This document shows, one piece after another, positions 33,377 to 45,545 of a stretch of 64,000 nucleotides of DNA (the first letter of the stretch is position 1; every line of letters starts with the position of its first letter). The stretch is from Labia minor (lineage: Eukaryota > Arthropoda > Insecta > Dermaptera > Spongiphoridae), in the NCBI GenBank assembly GCA_963082975.1, contig OY720345.1:55286528-55350527 (forward strand). Direction: 5' to 3'. Made by a program: the position numbers and the translations under genes. The notes under the pieces are model-generated. The model was not told the DNA's origin. It did not search any database and was given only the letters and a program-made list of their open reading frames with translations.

Positions 33377-36317
33377 AAATATCATTGGATTTAGAAGTCA
33401 TCCCTGTCCATCCTATTCTATAACCCCACATGCTGCCCAAATATAGCAAATCAAGCCTACAACACGACATCTCATTGAATGAAGAGTTGTAAAGAGGCCA
33501 CCCGTCTGAAGAAATACTCTGCTCTACGTTTTTAGTTGAATATGAAGCAATTCAAACTTTGTCAGGCTTATAGAAAAATTATTTTATTCTTTTTAGTCCA
33601 TTGGAAAATCGTTATTTTATAATTTTTTTTTTATATTTATATTATTTTATTCTTTTTAGTGCAATTTTAATATATAAATTTTATAAATAATATTAAAAGA
33701 GAAATAGAAAAGATGAAGTTATACGAAAATTTACAAATTGAATAAAACAAAAATATATATTAATCTTCCAAATTTGACTTTATGCATTTAAGTGGTAAGC
33801 AAGTAAGTATTAAAGGAGCAATACAAAAGGAGTTAGTTACTAAAAGTAATTAATCGGTAATTAATTATAACTAATTAATTAAAATTCAATTATATTTCTT
33901 CTGTACCTTCTAGGGATCGATTGAAATATATATTTAAATTTTCAAAAGTCTATCTCAATAAAAAGTCGATGAAAAATCGATTTCAATTTGTCAAAAGAGC
34001 AGCCACAGAGACAGACGCCAAGTGAAGTTAAGAAAAACGTTATAAAAATTGATATATCAATAATATTAAAATAAAAATCAAATTTATTTTATTGTTAAAT
34101 TATAAGTCACTATTTTTCCATAATACCTATGATAATGATATTAATTTCTTTCACTATTGATTTATGTAAATATTACTATAATTAATTTTTCTTTTGGGTT
34201 TCAATAAATGTTAATTTTATTATAATTTGATATTTTATTTTTAATCTGAATGAATTAAAATTTTTCTCTTTCATCATCAACCCTACTATTTAGTTTTAAT
34301 AATAAACAGAGTGCTACCAATTAAATTAAAGGCCATTTTTATTAATTTTGAATCCGTTTTTTTTAATAACCCAACTCTTACTAAGTCTCCAATATACAAA
34401 ATACGACAATATATATATATATGTTAATTTAATTCAATAAACCATTTAAAACATTTTTAATATTATTAATTTATTTGTTTCAAGTCTCCATTGGTAAATC
34501 CAAAACTTGCTTAATCTTAAAATTGACCATCGAATACTTCTTCAAATCTGTAACTATAATACATCTAAATTTTTTTTCATAATTGGAACGATTTGAATTC
34601 TAAGTTTAATTGCAGATTCAAAACAATATATATATATAGATAAAACACCAATGCCAAATTAAGTGATCCCTTTAATGGGAAAACTCAGCAGCCCATTTAT
34701 ATCAGAAATACACAGTTCTTTCCTATAAATTCTACATAACTTTTTGGATTTCTGATTTTAGTTTCTATTTTAGTTTTGTTTTAAAATAGATAAAATAGTT
34801 TATTTTTTTTAAATTTTCATTTTGTAAATATATGAATGTTTAGTACCATATTTAAATATTGTTAAGTTCGATAAATCATGTAAAAAAAGTAAAGTTGAAG
34901 AAAAATTATAAATCAAAATTGTAATTTATACATTGTGTTTAAATATCTATATATTTAATTTTTTATATATAATCTTTATTCATGAATAAATGATCTTATT
35001 TTATTGATTTCAAATAAAAAAAATAATCAAATCAAATAATATTTGAATGGAGATCGACGAAAATAGCAATAGAAAAAAATGACTATAAATAACATATTTC
35101 ATGATTAAATGTGACAATTAATTTAAATTTATTAGAAAAAAAAATCAATAAACATAAATAAATATATCAAAATCTACAATTGGAAGTGTATTTATATGTT
35201 TTTTCATCATATTTTATTAATCAAAAATAAAGTTTTTTTTGTTATTATAATATATTCATGCTCGTGCGAAATTACAATTAAACAATAATTAGAAAATTGA
35301 ATTTTTTATTAACTAGTAAAGTTTTTATTTTTTTATAAATTTTTTAAATATATTTTCAGTGTGTTCTTTTTATTTATTTATTTATTTATTTTTTTTGTCT
35401 ACATAATAAAAGTTTTTATTACACAAGTAAATTTATGGAAAGCATAAATAAAAACTATTAACCCTTTGGATATATATATATATATATATATATATGGATG
35501 TAATTATTTATCTGTTGAATTAATTATTATTACACCTTTCATGACTTTAAATGGGCTCTAGAGAAAGAGAGAGAAAGAGAGAAATAAATATTATAATAAA
35601 TGATGGAAGTTGAAAAGAAGAATTAGGGTGGTTTCTAAAGGGAATGAGAAAGTGTTAATAGGGTGCAATTTTTACTAAAATTATTATTATTAAAAGGATA
35701 AAAAGATTTTTTTTTTTGCTTACAAAGCTTGAATTCAGAGCTTAAAAAACATTTTGTCATCTTGTCTTTGATATAATGAGAAACAAAAACAAAAAAAATA
35801 TTTATATATATAAATAAATCAAATTTATTATCATCTTCCACAAACTCCAAAAATAAATATTTATTTATTCTTTTTTATTTATTTTGACATTTTTATAATT
35901 ACTTTATATAAAAACATTTAAAAAAAGAAATTAAATTTTTTTAGAAAAATAATTATTACAATTAAAAAAATATAATATAATATATATATTTTTACTTTAT
36001 AATTTTTAAGGTTTATGAACATATATTAAGTTTTTCTTTAATTTTTATTTTAATTACAGGTTTTTTTAAACATGCGGTTTAACTTTTCATTTGTTAACAT
36101 CTACAGTGGAGTAAATAGCCCAGGCTTTTGACTCGCCTTTAACTATTTTATTCACCAATTAACATTTTTATTTTTATATATTTTAAATATAATATATTGC
36201 AGAAAGTGTTATCTTTTTAACATTAGATAATTTAAAAGATATAATTAATTTATATTTATTTAAATGTGAGAAACAATATAGAACATAAATATTTACAAAT
36301 TATGAAATTATTGAAAA
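33377..36317. other. Long AT-rich spacer
   Basis: Contains (TA)n at 35470-35495, GAAA repeats near 35563-35582 and TTTA repeats near 35370-35392. A T-rich AG at about 36058-36059 is followed by a 27-codon open stretch, too weak to call. No gene is supported over nearly 3 kb. Confidence 0.5.
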
Positions 36318-36690
36318 TGACTCAGGGACCTTCAAAACGTATAAAAACATCAAAATCTCGACATCGAAAGATATAGAAAGACATTATTTTAATTATTTCT
36401 TTTAAATGTTAAAAGATATATTTTCATACATATATTAAAACTATAAATAATTTAATTTTATTTATATATATTTGTTATACTTAAATTTTCATCATGATCT
36501 TGGTAAACTCTGGCTGTGCCTCAATGACGATGACTCTCTATTCTAATTGAAATGAGAAAATTAAAAAAAAAATTGTCAAAAATTATATGTTTCTAATAAA
36601 TAAAAACGTATAAACGTAAAAACGTATAAAAACATCAAAATCTCGACATCGAAAATTTTCGTGATCACAATACTATTTCTGGCGAGAGAG
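36318..36690 (-). mobile_element. R2 element fragment, split by a 222-bp repeat
   Basis: On the minus strand the R2 left end runs from the hairpin (36690, slightly decayed) to about 36618. R2 sequence then resumes at 36318-36367. The string 'aacgtataaaaacatcaaaatctcgacatcg' is present on both sides (about 36336-36366 and 36621-36652). The 222-bp repeat (36366-36587) therefore lies between two copies of the same ~31-bp R2 segment. Confidence 0.75.
36366..36587 (+). repeat. 222-bp dispersed repeat, second copy
   Basis: Same length as, and near-identical to, 2709-2930. Here it interrupts an R2 element and is followed by 'aataaaaacgtataaacgt', a partly duplicated R2 string. Confidence 0.85.
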
Positions 36691-37572
36691 TAAAAAAATA
36701 TAATATTTTTTTATCCTTTTATTTATTTTTTTATATCAATCCTTTTTCAATTTTTATTTATTTATTAGAAACATAAAAAAGAATAAATGATATAAAATAT
36801 ATATAAAACATTTAGACAACTTATTTAAAAATATATTTCCTTTGTTTATTTATAATTATTAATTAATAATTTATTTAAAAATTGTATTCTTCTTCTTATT
36901 ATTATTATTATTATTGTGGTTGTTTCTTTTATTGTTTTCTAATTGAATTTTTTTTCTTGGCTTTAATTTTTAATTAGAATTTGTTTGTTTCATTCGACTC
37001 AGCGTCGTTCTCTAGTTTTAAATTTATTCCGAGAGCAATTTATTCCCTACAAAGTACATTTAAGGGCTTATCGGAGTGATTTCCGTCTCGTTCGTTCCAT
37101 TGTCCGAAATAATTGACATGTAAACGATCAATTGGACAAGAGACTGAGGGAGAGAGAGAGAGAGAGAGTTGCAGATAGGATGACAGTATGGAGAGGGGAT
37201 GGAGCGAGAGGCAGATGACTAGGACGAAAATTTAGTGAAGTGTTCTGTTATTGGAGGTATTGGATAATTATCCATGACGAAACCATCGCCTCCGTATCAA
37301 TATCCCTCCAGACATTTATAATTGAGTGTTAATCGATGGAAAAACAACCAATCCATTATTCTAAATGAATTTTCAATAGCCTATCAATTTCATATCGTAA
37401 TTTATTCAAATAGATTAAACGCTCATCATTGTTTTTGTTTTTGTTTTAAACTATAAATGAAATTATACTTTCTTTTATAAAAAATAAAAATTAATTTCGA
37501 AAATATATTTAATTATAATTTATTTAAAATAGAATTGTATACTTTGTCATATCATATTTCATTATTATTATT
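36691..37572. other. Spacer with a more complex, GC-richer island
   Basis: About 36995-37330 is higher-complexity DNA with a (GA)n tract at 37150-37168 and TGTAAACGA near 37120, a forkhead-type site. It shows no frame and no dispersed copy here. It could be conserved noncoding sequence. Confidence 0.35.
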
Positions 37573-38035
37573 ATTTGCGAATAGACCCAGAAGATCACAC
37601 AGAGCTTTTTAAAGAGAAATTATTAATTAATGAATTTCCCTAGGCCCGAATTCGTGTCTTCAGTGTGGTAGCCTGTCATGCTAACCACTTTTTTTATTTA
37701 AAATATGTTTATTGAGTTAAATTACAAAACATATTTACAAAAAGATTATCCCTACACACATATGGGATATACAATTTCTCAAGAAATAAAAAAAACGTTA
37801 TATTAATGTATAACAAAATTGTGCAATATAGCACATTCGTTGTTAAAGGAAATAATACAAATAAAATGTATTTAGAATCTAAATTATTACATTATTTCCT
37901 TTTTCCTTTTTAATTTAATTTATAATGATTAATTATACAATTAATGATAATGTGATTAATTTTATTCAGGAAAAAGGCTTTATAAAAACCTGAAAACTAT
38001 ACTAACCACTAAACCATTGACCAGTCTCTATTATA
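37573..38035 (-). mobile_element. tRNA-derived SINE (family S2) interrupted by a 312-bp insertion
   Basis: Read on the minus strand from 38035: ggtcaatggtttagtggttag (box-A-like), then after the interruption a box-B-like 'gaattcgggcct', then an AT body ending in an (AAT)n tail beside 37573. The matching uninterrupted copy is at 51852-51990. RNA polymerase III promoters of tRNA type are inferred. Confidence 0.65.
37690..38001. mobile_element. 312-bp insertion inside SINE S2, 9-bp target duplication
   Basis: The 9-mer ctaaccact flanks it exactly (37681-37689 and 38002-38010), and the SINE at 51852 has the sequence only once. The insert starts with T7 and has no inverted ends, so it may be a short retroposed sequence lying on the minus strand with its A-tail at 37690. 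It has no coding capacity, and its family is unknown. Confidence 0.7.
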
Positions 38036-38557
38036 TTTCATTATTTTATTCAAATTTTCTTTAGTGATCTTTAAATTTTTTTATTGTATACTCAATCGTT
38101 AATTAAGCGTCCTTCATATTATAAGTATTTTATAAATTAATAGGTTGATAATTTAATATAAATTTTAGAAAAGTGATAAATTTGTCTTATTAAGGTAGTT
38201 TTTTACTGGCATTCCAAAGTCAAAAAAATAACTTTATTTTTTTTTTTTATAAATAATTATCCAAAGCATGCTATAATAATTAATGAAAATTCGCATAAGA
38301 ATTGATTCGATTGATTCAATTTAATACGAGTTATAATTAAATAATTATAATAATGTAAAAATAAAATATTAATTGACTAGTAATCAGCTGTCACTAGATG
38401 ATATCAACTTTAAATGATTTTTAGGTTGGAATTTGAACTATAATAAACTATAATTAATTATAAACTATAATTGAACCAAAAAGTATAACAAATATTTTTT
38501 ATATTTATTAATGTTTAATATCCTTTGATTATCACGTACCATTTATAAGTATATTAA
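38036..38557. other. AT-rich spacer
   Basis: Nothing recognisable apart from AT runs and an 'aaactataatt' short repeat near 38441-38475. Confidence 0.5.
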
Positions 38558-39198
38558 ATAAGTTGACCTGTGGCCAGATCCGAACCGACCGACGGTTTGA
38601 AGTAAATTAATTTTCAGCTACAGAAACAATTTCAAATAATTTTAATATATCTATTAATGTAATAAAAAACAGATATGAATATAACATAAATATTTTTAAT
38701 TTTATTTTATTTATAATATATATGTAAGACCAGGCTGTGACGTCATGAATGGCTGGATGACGTCATATAATTTTAAATCAAGAAAAAACTAATAAATATG
38801 ATTTTCCCGAGGATAAAACCAATACAAAGTGCATGATTCGTGGTGATATATAAAAAATCTCCTCATGTGAAATTTGGTGTGAAAATAACCCTTCCCTTCC
38901 TATCGTCGATCGCTAATACTACCACTTCCGGTTTCCGGATATACACCAATAGTTGATCAATTCATCCCACTGATGCATTAAGTAAATATACCAAATTTCA
39001 TCAAAATCGGTTGAGCCGTTCAGGCTGTACACATCTATACGGACGGACGGACGGACAGACGGACAGACGGACGGACAGACATCATGCTAAAAATACTTTT
39101 TTCTGTTTAGAAAATGCATGATTCGTGGAGATATGTAAAAATCTCCACATGTGAAATTTGGTGTGAAAACAATACCTCCCTTACTATCGTCGGTCGGT
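38558..39198 (-). mobile_element. R1 element (HINE-like), copy e
   Basis: Full length in reverse, with the hairpin end at 38558 and ACCGACCGACG at 39198. The GGAC/AGAC microsatellite is at about 39040-39080. Two TGACGTCA sites lie at about 38738-38745 and 38758-38765. Confidence 0.92.
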
Positions 39199-40514
39199 AA
39201 AAATTCTAGTTATTATTTGAACTGAGCGCGCTTGATGGAGCCGCTATTTTTTTCCTAGTCGAATAAACAATAGAGATAGAAGAACACATGATAATATTAA
39301 AAAATTAATTAAATTAAAACTATGTGGTAAATCGTTTTAAGATTTTTTACAGTATATGTTTGAGATACAGTTTAATCTATTAGAAAGTTTTTTTGTGGGG
39401 TCAAGTTTGTTAATTTCTTTTAAAACCTGACATTCTCCGAGTTATTGAACAAGGACACTCATAAGAGCTCATGTATTTGTGCATATCTTTAATTAATTAT
39501 ATCTCTTAAACGGCGTGGTAAAAAATCTGATTTTTTTTCTATAGGTGTATTTAATTATAATCTTTCGAATAAATATATAAAATATAGGGTGAATTTTAAG
39601 TCATTTGAGTAACAAACTACCTTAATTAAACAGACTTAAATCTTTACTTAAATAAATAAATATTGATGAAATATTTTAGGTAAAAATTCAATTTTAAAAA
39701 TTGTTTACATATCTAGATATAATTTCATACAATTTAAAAGCATATTCTATAACAAGCTAAAATATATTAATCATTCATATATATATCTAAATATATATAT
39801 GGAATAAATCTATGGAAAGGTATATTTAATTATAAATATATTGATTTGAATTTTAAAATACATTCAATTTACCATATTTAGAATTGTAGGCTTTTTTAAA
39901 TTTATTCGCAATATAATTACTTATTAGCTAATTTTATTTACATTTCAATTCTCTATTCGAAACATTTTGCATATAAATTTTACTTTTTATTCATCCTCCC
40001 CTTTCTTTTCCCTTATCCTTCTTAAACTCATTTGATTGGAACATGTTAACGATTAAAAAATAAAAATAAAAAAAACATAAAAAACTATATATGTTTTTTA
40101 GTTGCTCAACCCTCATCTCAAGGATAAACAATTGTGTTAAAAATGAACGAGCAAAAGAATTTCGTATTTTTCTTTTTGTTTCAAATTACAGTTGTGAATT
40201 TTAATGTTTTTATATAAATTTTATCTTCACTTAGATAATATACATACAAAACAATCCGATTTTACCTAAATAAATATTTTTTTTATTTCATACATATACA
40301 ATAAATAACAATATATATAGGTATATTTGATAAATATAAAAGAGGATATTCCCTCAAAAGTAAATTGAAATATTATTTATTGTTACTTCTTAAAAAAAGT
40401 AAAGAAAAAATATCTAATGTTTAATATCTAATTAAATAAAATTAGTCAATCTATCATATAAACCATTTTTGACCAAATTAAATTATATTTTTATTTATAT
40501 AATTCAATTTATAA
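39199..40514. other. AT-rich spacer
   Basis: No recognisable genes or elements. Confidence 0.5.
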
Positions 40515-41198
40515 TAAGTTGACCTGTGGCCAGGTCCGAACCGACCGACGGTTTGAAGTAAATTAATTTCTAGCTACAAAAACAATTTCAAATAATTTTA
40601 ATATACCTATTAATGTAATAAAAAACAGATATTAATACATAAATAATAAATATAAACATTTTTAATTTTATTTTATTTATAATATATATGCAAGACCAGG
40701 CTGTGACGTCATGAATGGCTGGATGACGTCATATAATTTTAAATCAAGAAAAAACTAATAAATATGATTTTCCCGAGGATAAAACCAATACAAAGTGTAT
40801 GATTCGTGGTAATATATAAAAAAATCTCCTCATGTGAAATTTGATGTGAAAATAACCCTTCCCTTCCTATCATCGATCGCTAATACTACCACTTCCGGTT
40901 TCCGGATTTGCACCAAAAGTTGATCAATTCATCCCACTGATGCATTAAGTAAATATACCAAATTTCATCAAAATCGGTTGAGCCGTTCAGGCTGTACACA
41001 TCTATACGGACGGACAGACGGACGGACAGACGGACGGACAGACGGACGGACAGACGGACGGACAGACGGACGGACAGACATCATGCTAAAAGTACTTTTT
41101 TCTGTTTAGAAAATGCATGATTCGTGGAGATATGTAAAAATCTCCACATGTGAAATTTGGTGTGAAAACAATACCTCCCTTACTATCGTCGGTCGGTA
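40515..41198 (-). mobile_element. R1 element, copy f, first of a head-to-tail array
   Basis: Full length in reverse. The expanded microsatellite (GGACGGACAGAC-type units, about 41007-41080) is the longest in the window. TGACGTCA lies at 40704-40711 and 40724-40731. Only a short A-run separates it from copy g, in the same orientation. Confidence 0.93.
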
Positions 41199-41204
41199 AA
41201 AAAA

Positions 41205-41561
41205 TAAGTTGACCTGTGGCCATGTCCGAACCGACCGACGGTTTGAAATAAATTAATTTCCAGCTACAGAAACAATTTCAAATAATTTTAATATATCTAT
41301 TAATGTAATAAAAAACAGATATGGATACATAAATAATAAATATAAACATTTTTGATTTGATTTTATTTATAATATATATGCAAGACCAGGCTGTGACGTC
41401 ATGAATGGCTGGATGACGTCATATAATTTTAAATCAAGAAAAAACTAATAAATAAGATTTTTCTCGAGAATAAAACCAATACAAAGTGCATGATTCGTGG
41501 TGATATATAAAAAAAATCTCCTCATGTGAAATTTGCTGTGAAAATAACCATTCCCTTCCTA
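41205..41561 (-). mobile_element. R1 element, copy g, truncated, second of the array
   Basis: Starts at the hairpin end (taagttgacc) and runs to 'cattcccttcctat', where it jumps into the interior of copy h. The junction shares the bases 'tat' with both parents. Both TGACGTCA sites are kept. Confidence 0.88.
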
Positions 41562-42078
41562 TGGATATAACATAAATATTTTTAATTTTATTTTATTTAT
41601 AATATATAGCTGAAGTAGCCGGCGTTGCCGGCGTTACCCGAGGCTGTGACGTCATGAAGGGCTGGGTGACGTCATATAATTTTAAATTAAGAAAAACATA
41701 ATGAAGATGATTTTTCCCGAGGATAAAACCTATACATTCGTGGTGATATGTAAAAAAATCTCCTTATGTGAAATTTGGTGCGAAAATAACCCTTCCCTTC
41801 GTCGATCGCTAATACTACCACTTCCGGTTTCCGGATTTGCACCAAAAGTTGATCAATTCATCCCACTGATGCATTAAGTAAATATACCAAATTTCATCAA
41901 AATCCGTTAAGCCGTTCAGGCTCTACACATCTATACGGACGGACAGACGGACGGACAGACATCATGCTAAAAATACTTTTTTCTGTTAAGAAAATGCATG
42001 ATTCGTGGAGATATGTAAAAATCTCCACATGTGAATTTGGTGTGAAAACAAATACCTCCCTTACTATCGTCGGTCGGT
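41562..42078 (-). mobile_element. R1 element, copy h, third of the array
   Basis: Lacks the hairpin-side ~140 bp but keeps the ACCGACCGACG end at 42078. It belongs to the subfamily with the GC-rich insert (gctgaagtagccggcg), otherwise seen only in copy a at 11421. The array therefore mixes two subfamilies. Confidence 0.88.
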
Positions 42079-42186
42079 AAAAACAATTTAAAACATAAAA
42101 TGAAATATTTCATAATCCATAAAAATTAAAATGATTGATTTCATGTAACGTATCAATCAAACAAAAAAAAAATCTTTTAAATTTTT

Positions 42187-42800
42187 ACTATCTCGCCAGA
42201 GATAGTATTGCGATCACGAAAATTTTCGATGTTGAGATTTTGATGTTTTTATACGTTTTAAAGGTTCCTGAATCATTTTCACTAAGGTTGAGAAAAATGT
42301 CTGTGTGTGTGTGTGTATGTGTGTGTGTATGTATGTAGGCAAGATTACGCAAAAACGGTTTGAGCTAGAATGATGAAATTTGGTACATGGGCATTATTCA
42401 AAATTCATAGTTTTCTATCAACTTTTGAGAAATGTAGCTCAACCGGAAGAGGGTCATTACCTACAACGTTTTGATTTTTTTTTCCTCTAAAGTGACCGTA
42501 AAAATAAAGATATATGTTTGATAATTTTTCACATGATTAATAATTGTATAAAACTGCTATATATAGAATTTCAGCTTGATTGATTCGCTGAAATTACCAG
42601 AATTAATTTTTTAACACTGCAAATCTCACGCGCCAACACGTGACGTGGTGCCATCAACAAAAAGCCAAACATGCGCTGGTTTAATATTTATTATTTATTA
42701 TTTATAATTTATAATTAATTAAATTTAATTTAAATATAATATATTATGTTATTTAATCCAATTCAAATTGCGAGATAGTCGAGTGGAGACACTCCAGCTA
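42187..42800 (+). mobile_element. R2 element (HINE-like), copy B, best preserved
   Basis: Left: ACTATCTCGCCAGAGATAGT, an 8-bp stem with GCCA loop. The (TG)n tract is at 42302-42336, followed by 'aaaacggtttgagctagaatgatgaaatttggta'. Right: GCGAGATAGT (about 42770-42779), the exact complement of ACTATCTCGC, then the hairpin GAGTG-GAGA-CACTC (42781-42794). It is noncoding. Confidence 0.9.
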
Positions 42801-42884
42801 ATTTTTAATTTGCCTTTACGAGTTCGATCTTTAAGATCGATGAGTGATTATGAGTAGAAGAGATAAGGTGATTTTTCTTTATTC

Positions 42885-43446
42885 TTTTGAAAATCACACC
42901 ATATATAATGTTTATAAACAAAAATCGGTCTGTATTGGTTTCAGCCTCGAGAAAAATTAACTTTATTAGTATTTTCTTAATTTAAAATAGTAAATTTATA
43001 TGAGGTTATCAATTACGACATACATTTTGAAATTTTCCTCTTACCATTCTTTTTTAAATGACATTGTATTAATATTTTTTTATATTTAATATATTTTAAA
43101 ATGTTTAGTTCGTTTTTAATTTAACTTCAAAATAAAATTAAAAATATTAAATAATATTTTCTAATTAAAGTTCGTTTTTAATTTAACTTCAAAATAAAAT
43201 TAAAAATATTAAATAATATTTTCTAATTAAATTGGGATATATTTTTATTATTTTTCCAACCAAAAAAATATTCATGAATTTATCAACATAATAAAACATA
43301 TTTATGTAATATTGAGCACCCAAACTTCCATTCATTTTAATTAGATTGATGCAATGATGTAACATTGAATAATTGTAATAAATAATTAAAAAATTGTATA
43401 TTAATATTTTTTAAAGGGTCGAGCGATAGCTCGGCGATCCAAGTAC
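42885..43446 (+). mobile_element. R3 element with terminal hairpin
   Basis: The body is shared with 49875-50768 and, in reverse, with 57600-57885. Recognisable parts are 'ttggtttcagcctcgagaaaaatt', 'tgccattcttttttaa' and 'agattgatgcaatgatgtaaca'. It ends in the hairpin CGAGC-GATA-GCTCG (43420-43433) and 'gcgatccaagtac'. The 'tgtattggtt...cctcgagaaaaat' module is also inside R1, so the two families are related. Confidence 0.7.
43108..43231. repeat. Perfect 62-bp tandem duplication
   Basis: 43108-43169 and 43170-43231 are identical, starting gttcgtttttaatttaactt. It lies inside the R3 body. Perfect identity points to a very recent event (or assembly duplication). Confidence 0.95.
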
Positions 43447-44262
43447 TATATATATATATAATAATATAAATTAAATGTTCTTTTTTCCTATAACAAATTC
43501 CACCTGTTTTTCATTGGCCTCGATAAATAGGGTGGATCGTCTCAATTTAAAACAGTTTATATCACTCTTTAGCTAACTCTCCTCTCTTTCAGCTTTCTTT
43601 TCATTCTGCGTACGGTTATTTACTACACTAATATAAAAGTCGAATGAGAGGATTTAATTTCAAAGAAAACAAAACCCCCCTCCCCTCTCTCGATCTATAT
43701 AATTTGAATTCCAAATTACCAATAAAGTTTCACTTCTACTGGCAGACTATCAACCACCCCCACAATCCTCACAATGCTCTGCACGCAATATACCCACCTA
43801 TTGGACAAAAAACACATCCTCTTGACAAACCACTGTATCGTATTATATATTTAATCTTTTTATTTGTAACATGAGCCTTAATGCCCCCTTCTGACTGAAT
43901 AATTGTATTTTCCAAATTTAATTGTTTGTTTTTTTTAAGAAAATGGTGCACATATGCATGCGCTTTACAAGTAATCAATTATACGAGTTTAATTTAAGTT
44001 GTAATTTACGAGCATATTAATCAAGTAAAAATAAGATATGCTATAATATTAGACTTAGAAAATTATTAATATAAATATTCATTTTTTTCGATTTTATTAA
44101 TATATTTTGTTAAAATATTTATCTATAAGTATATTTTAATCATTTTTTAGTTAGCCTATTTTTTTTTTATTTTTTTTAAATAAAAATCTATATTTAAAAT
44201 GAAAACTTCTTGCTTACCTTAAAATATATTTGATTCTTATATACATATATTATACATATATA
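43447..44262. other. Spacer with an acceptor-like site
   Basis: A pyrimidine tract plus AG (tctcctctctttcag, ending 43592) is a good 3' splice-site match. It is followed by only short open stretches. The segment up to about 43880 is GC-richer and holds a 76-codon plus-strand frame (43644-43874) I do not recognise. No gene can be supported. Confidence 0.3.
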
Positions 44263-44450
44263 TAGGGTCACTAAAAGTCCCATTTTTCCGGGATTGTCCC
44301 ATTTTAGGTGCTCCGTCCCGGCGTTCTGAAAAATGTCCCGTTTTTAAAACATTTAGGACATTTCGTACTTTCTTTCAAAATTTTTTTCAATTCGGTTCTA
44401 AAAAAAGGTAAAATGTCCCGGTTTGGTGTTTTCAAAATATGGTCACCCTA
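44263..44450. mobile_element. hAT-type MITE, 188 bp (TAGGGTGACCA-type ends)
   Basis: The ends TAGGGTCACTA and ...TATGGTCACCCTA are inverted. The 8-mer catatata flanks it exactly (44255-44262 and 44451-44458), though this duplication is low complexity. The interior has repeated 'gtcccg' motifs typical of this MITE type. Confidence 0.85.
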
Positions 44451-44599
44451 CATATATATAGGGAAGATTGATTAGTTTATTATATAATAATACTATATAA
44501 AGACATACAAATACGAATTATTTTTAAGATTAGAAAATATAGTGGTTCTTCAAATTCTCCACTTGTATTTTATTTTATTTTATTTTTATTTATTTATTT

Positions 44600-44780
44600 T
44601 TTTCTAGTATGGTAGGGAGGTGAATAAACCCTGTGTGCCACACGCACTTGTTAAACCTTATGTGCGCGTTGGCTGCGCTTTAAAGCCAACAGCAGCCAGG
44701 CATCCCAACCCCCTCGTCGTTGCCGGCCAATCAATAGAACCCCCGGCCACACATATACACCCATACATATACAAATATAC

Positions 44781-44831
<51 letters not shown>

Positions 44832-44960
44832 TGAGAAAGGGCCAAAGTAGAAGCCTTGGTGAGTTGCCGATGGGTGGTTAGCCCTATATAATACGCTCAC
44901 GCATGCATACCCACCTCCAATCCTTCCCGCTGGTGGTGTTTGACCCTTCGTCTTTTGAAA
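44600..44960 (+). promoter_or_regulatory. GC-richer island with GAGA tract and TATA box
   Basis: This is the most GC-rich non-repeat patch of its neighbourhood. It holds a hairpin (gttggct...agccaac, about 44669-44692), a TACA/TA microsatellite at 44770-44812, (GA)n at 44813-44830 and TATATAATA at 44885-44893. A GAGA tract upstream of a TATA box is a common arthropod promoter layout. No following exon was identified. Frames here arise from the microsatellite. Confidence 0.25.
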
Positions 44961-45545
44961 TACACCTGCTGCTACTGCTGCTGTTTATTAAGGGCATATA
45001 TAATATAATAGTCCCTTATATAAGTAGAAATAGTACTTAAATTTCCCCTATTTTATTCTCCTATTCTACTAACTGGAAAATACTCCATCTTAAAGCATAT
45101 ATTATTAAATTTACTTCTTAACGAAAATTTTACATTTATGTCTAAGAGGTATTGTTAGAATGTGAATGAAATATTTCGAAATTGGATTATCCTTTAATAT
45201 TCCTCATCCAAAGAAAGTGTTTGTGTGTGTTTGAGAGAGGGAGAGAGAGAGAGAGAGAGCGGGAGGGGATTAAAATATAAAATTTAACATAACCGTTTAT
45301 AATATTAAATGAAATGTGAAAATTTGTTGAATTTATTTTTCTATATGTATAATTATTTTATTAAAATAAGGGTTAATTAACATGGCAAGGATGAGTCATT
45401 TGATACTTTGTTATTTAATTCTAAAAAAATGAATATGTACTCATATTCATAATATATATTATTTTCAAAAATTTCAAAGTTGGTACATACTTAAAAAAAA
45501 AACTAAATCTTCAAATTTATTAAATTTTATTTTATTGTTTTTTTT
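44961..45545. other. AT-rich spacer
   Basis: Holds a (GA)n tract at 45231-45259. Nothing else. Confidence 0.5.

Noticed and set aside
41007-41080. CRISPR-like regularly spaced repeats
   Set aside because: This is a GGAC/AGAC microsatellite inside an R1 element; there are no spacers.
43644-43874. 76-codon frame after an acceptor-like site
   Set aside because: Not in frame directly from the splice site, no recognisable domain, and overlapping open frames exist on the other strand.
44651-44900. Minus-strand frames of 64 and 80 codons
   Set aside because: Largely translate TA/TACA/GA microsatellite; low-complexity serine, tyrosine and isoleucine.
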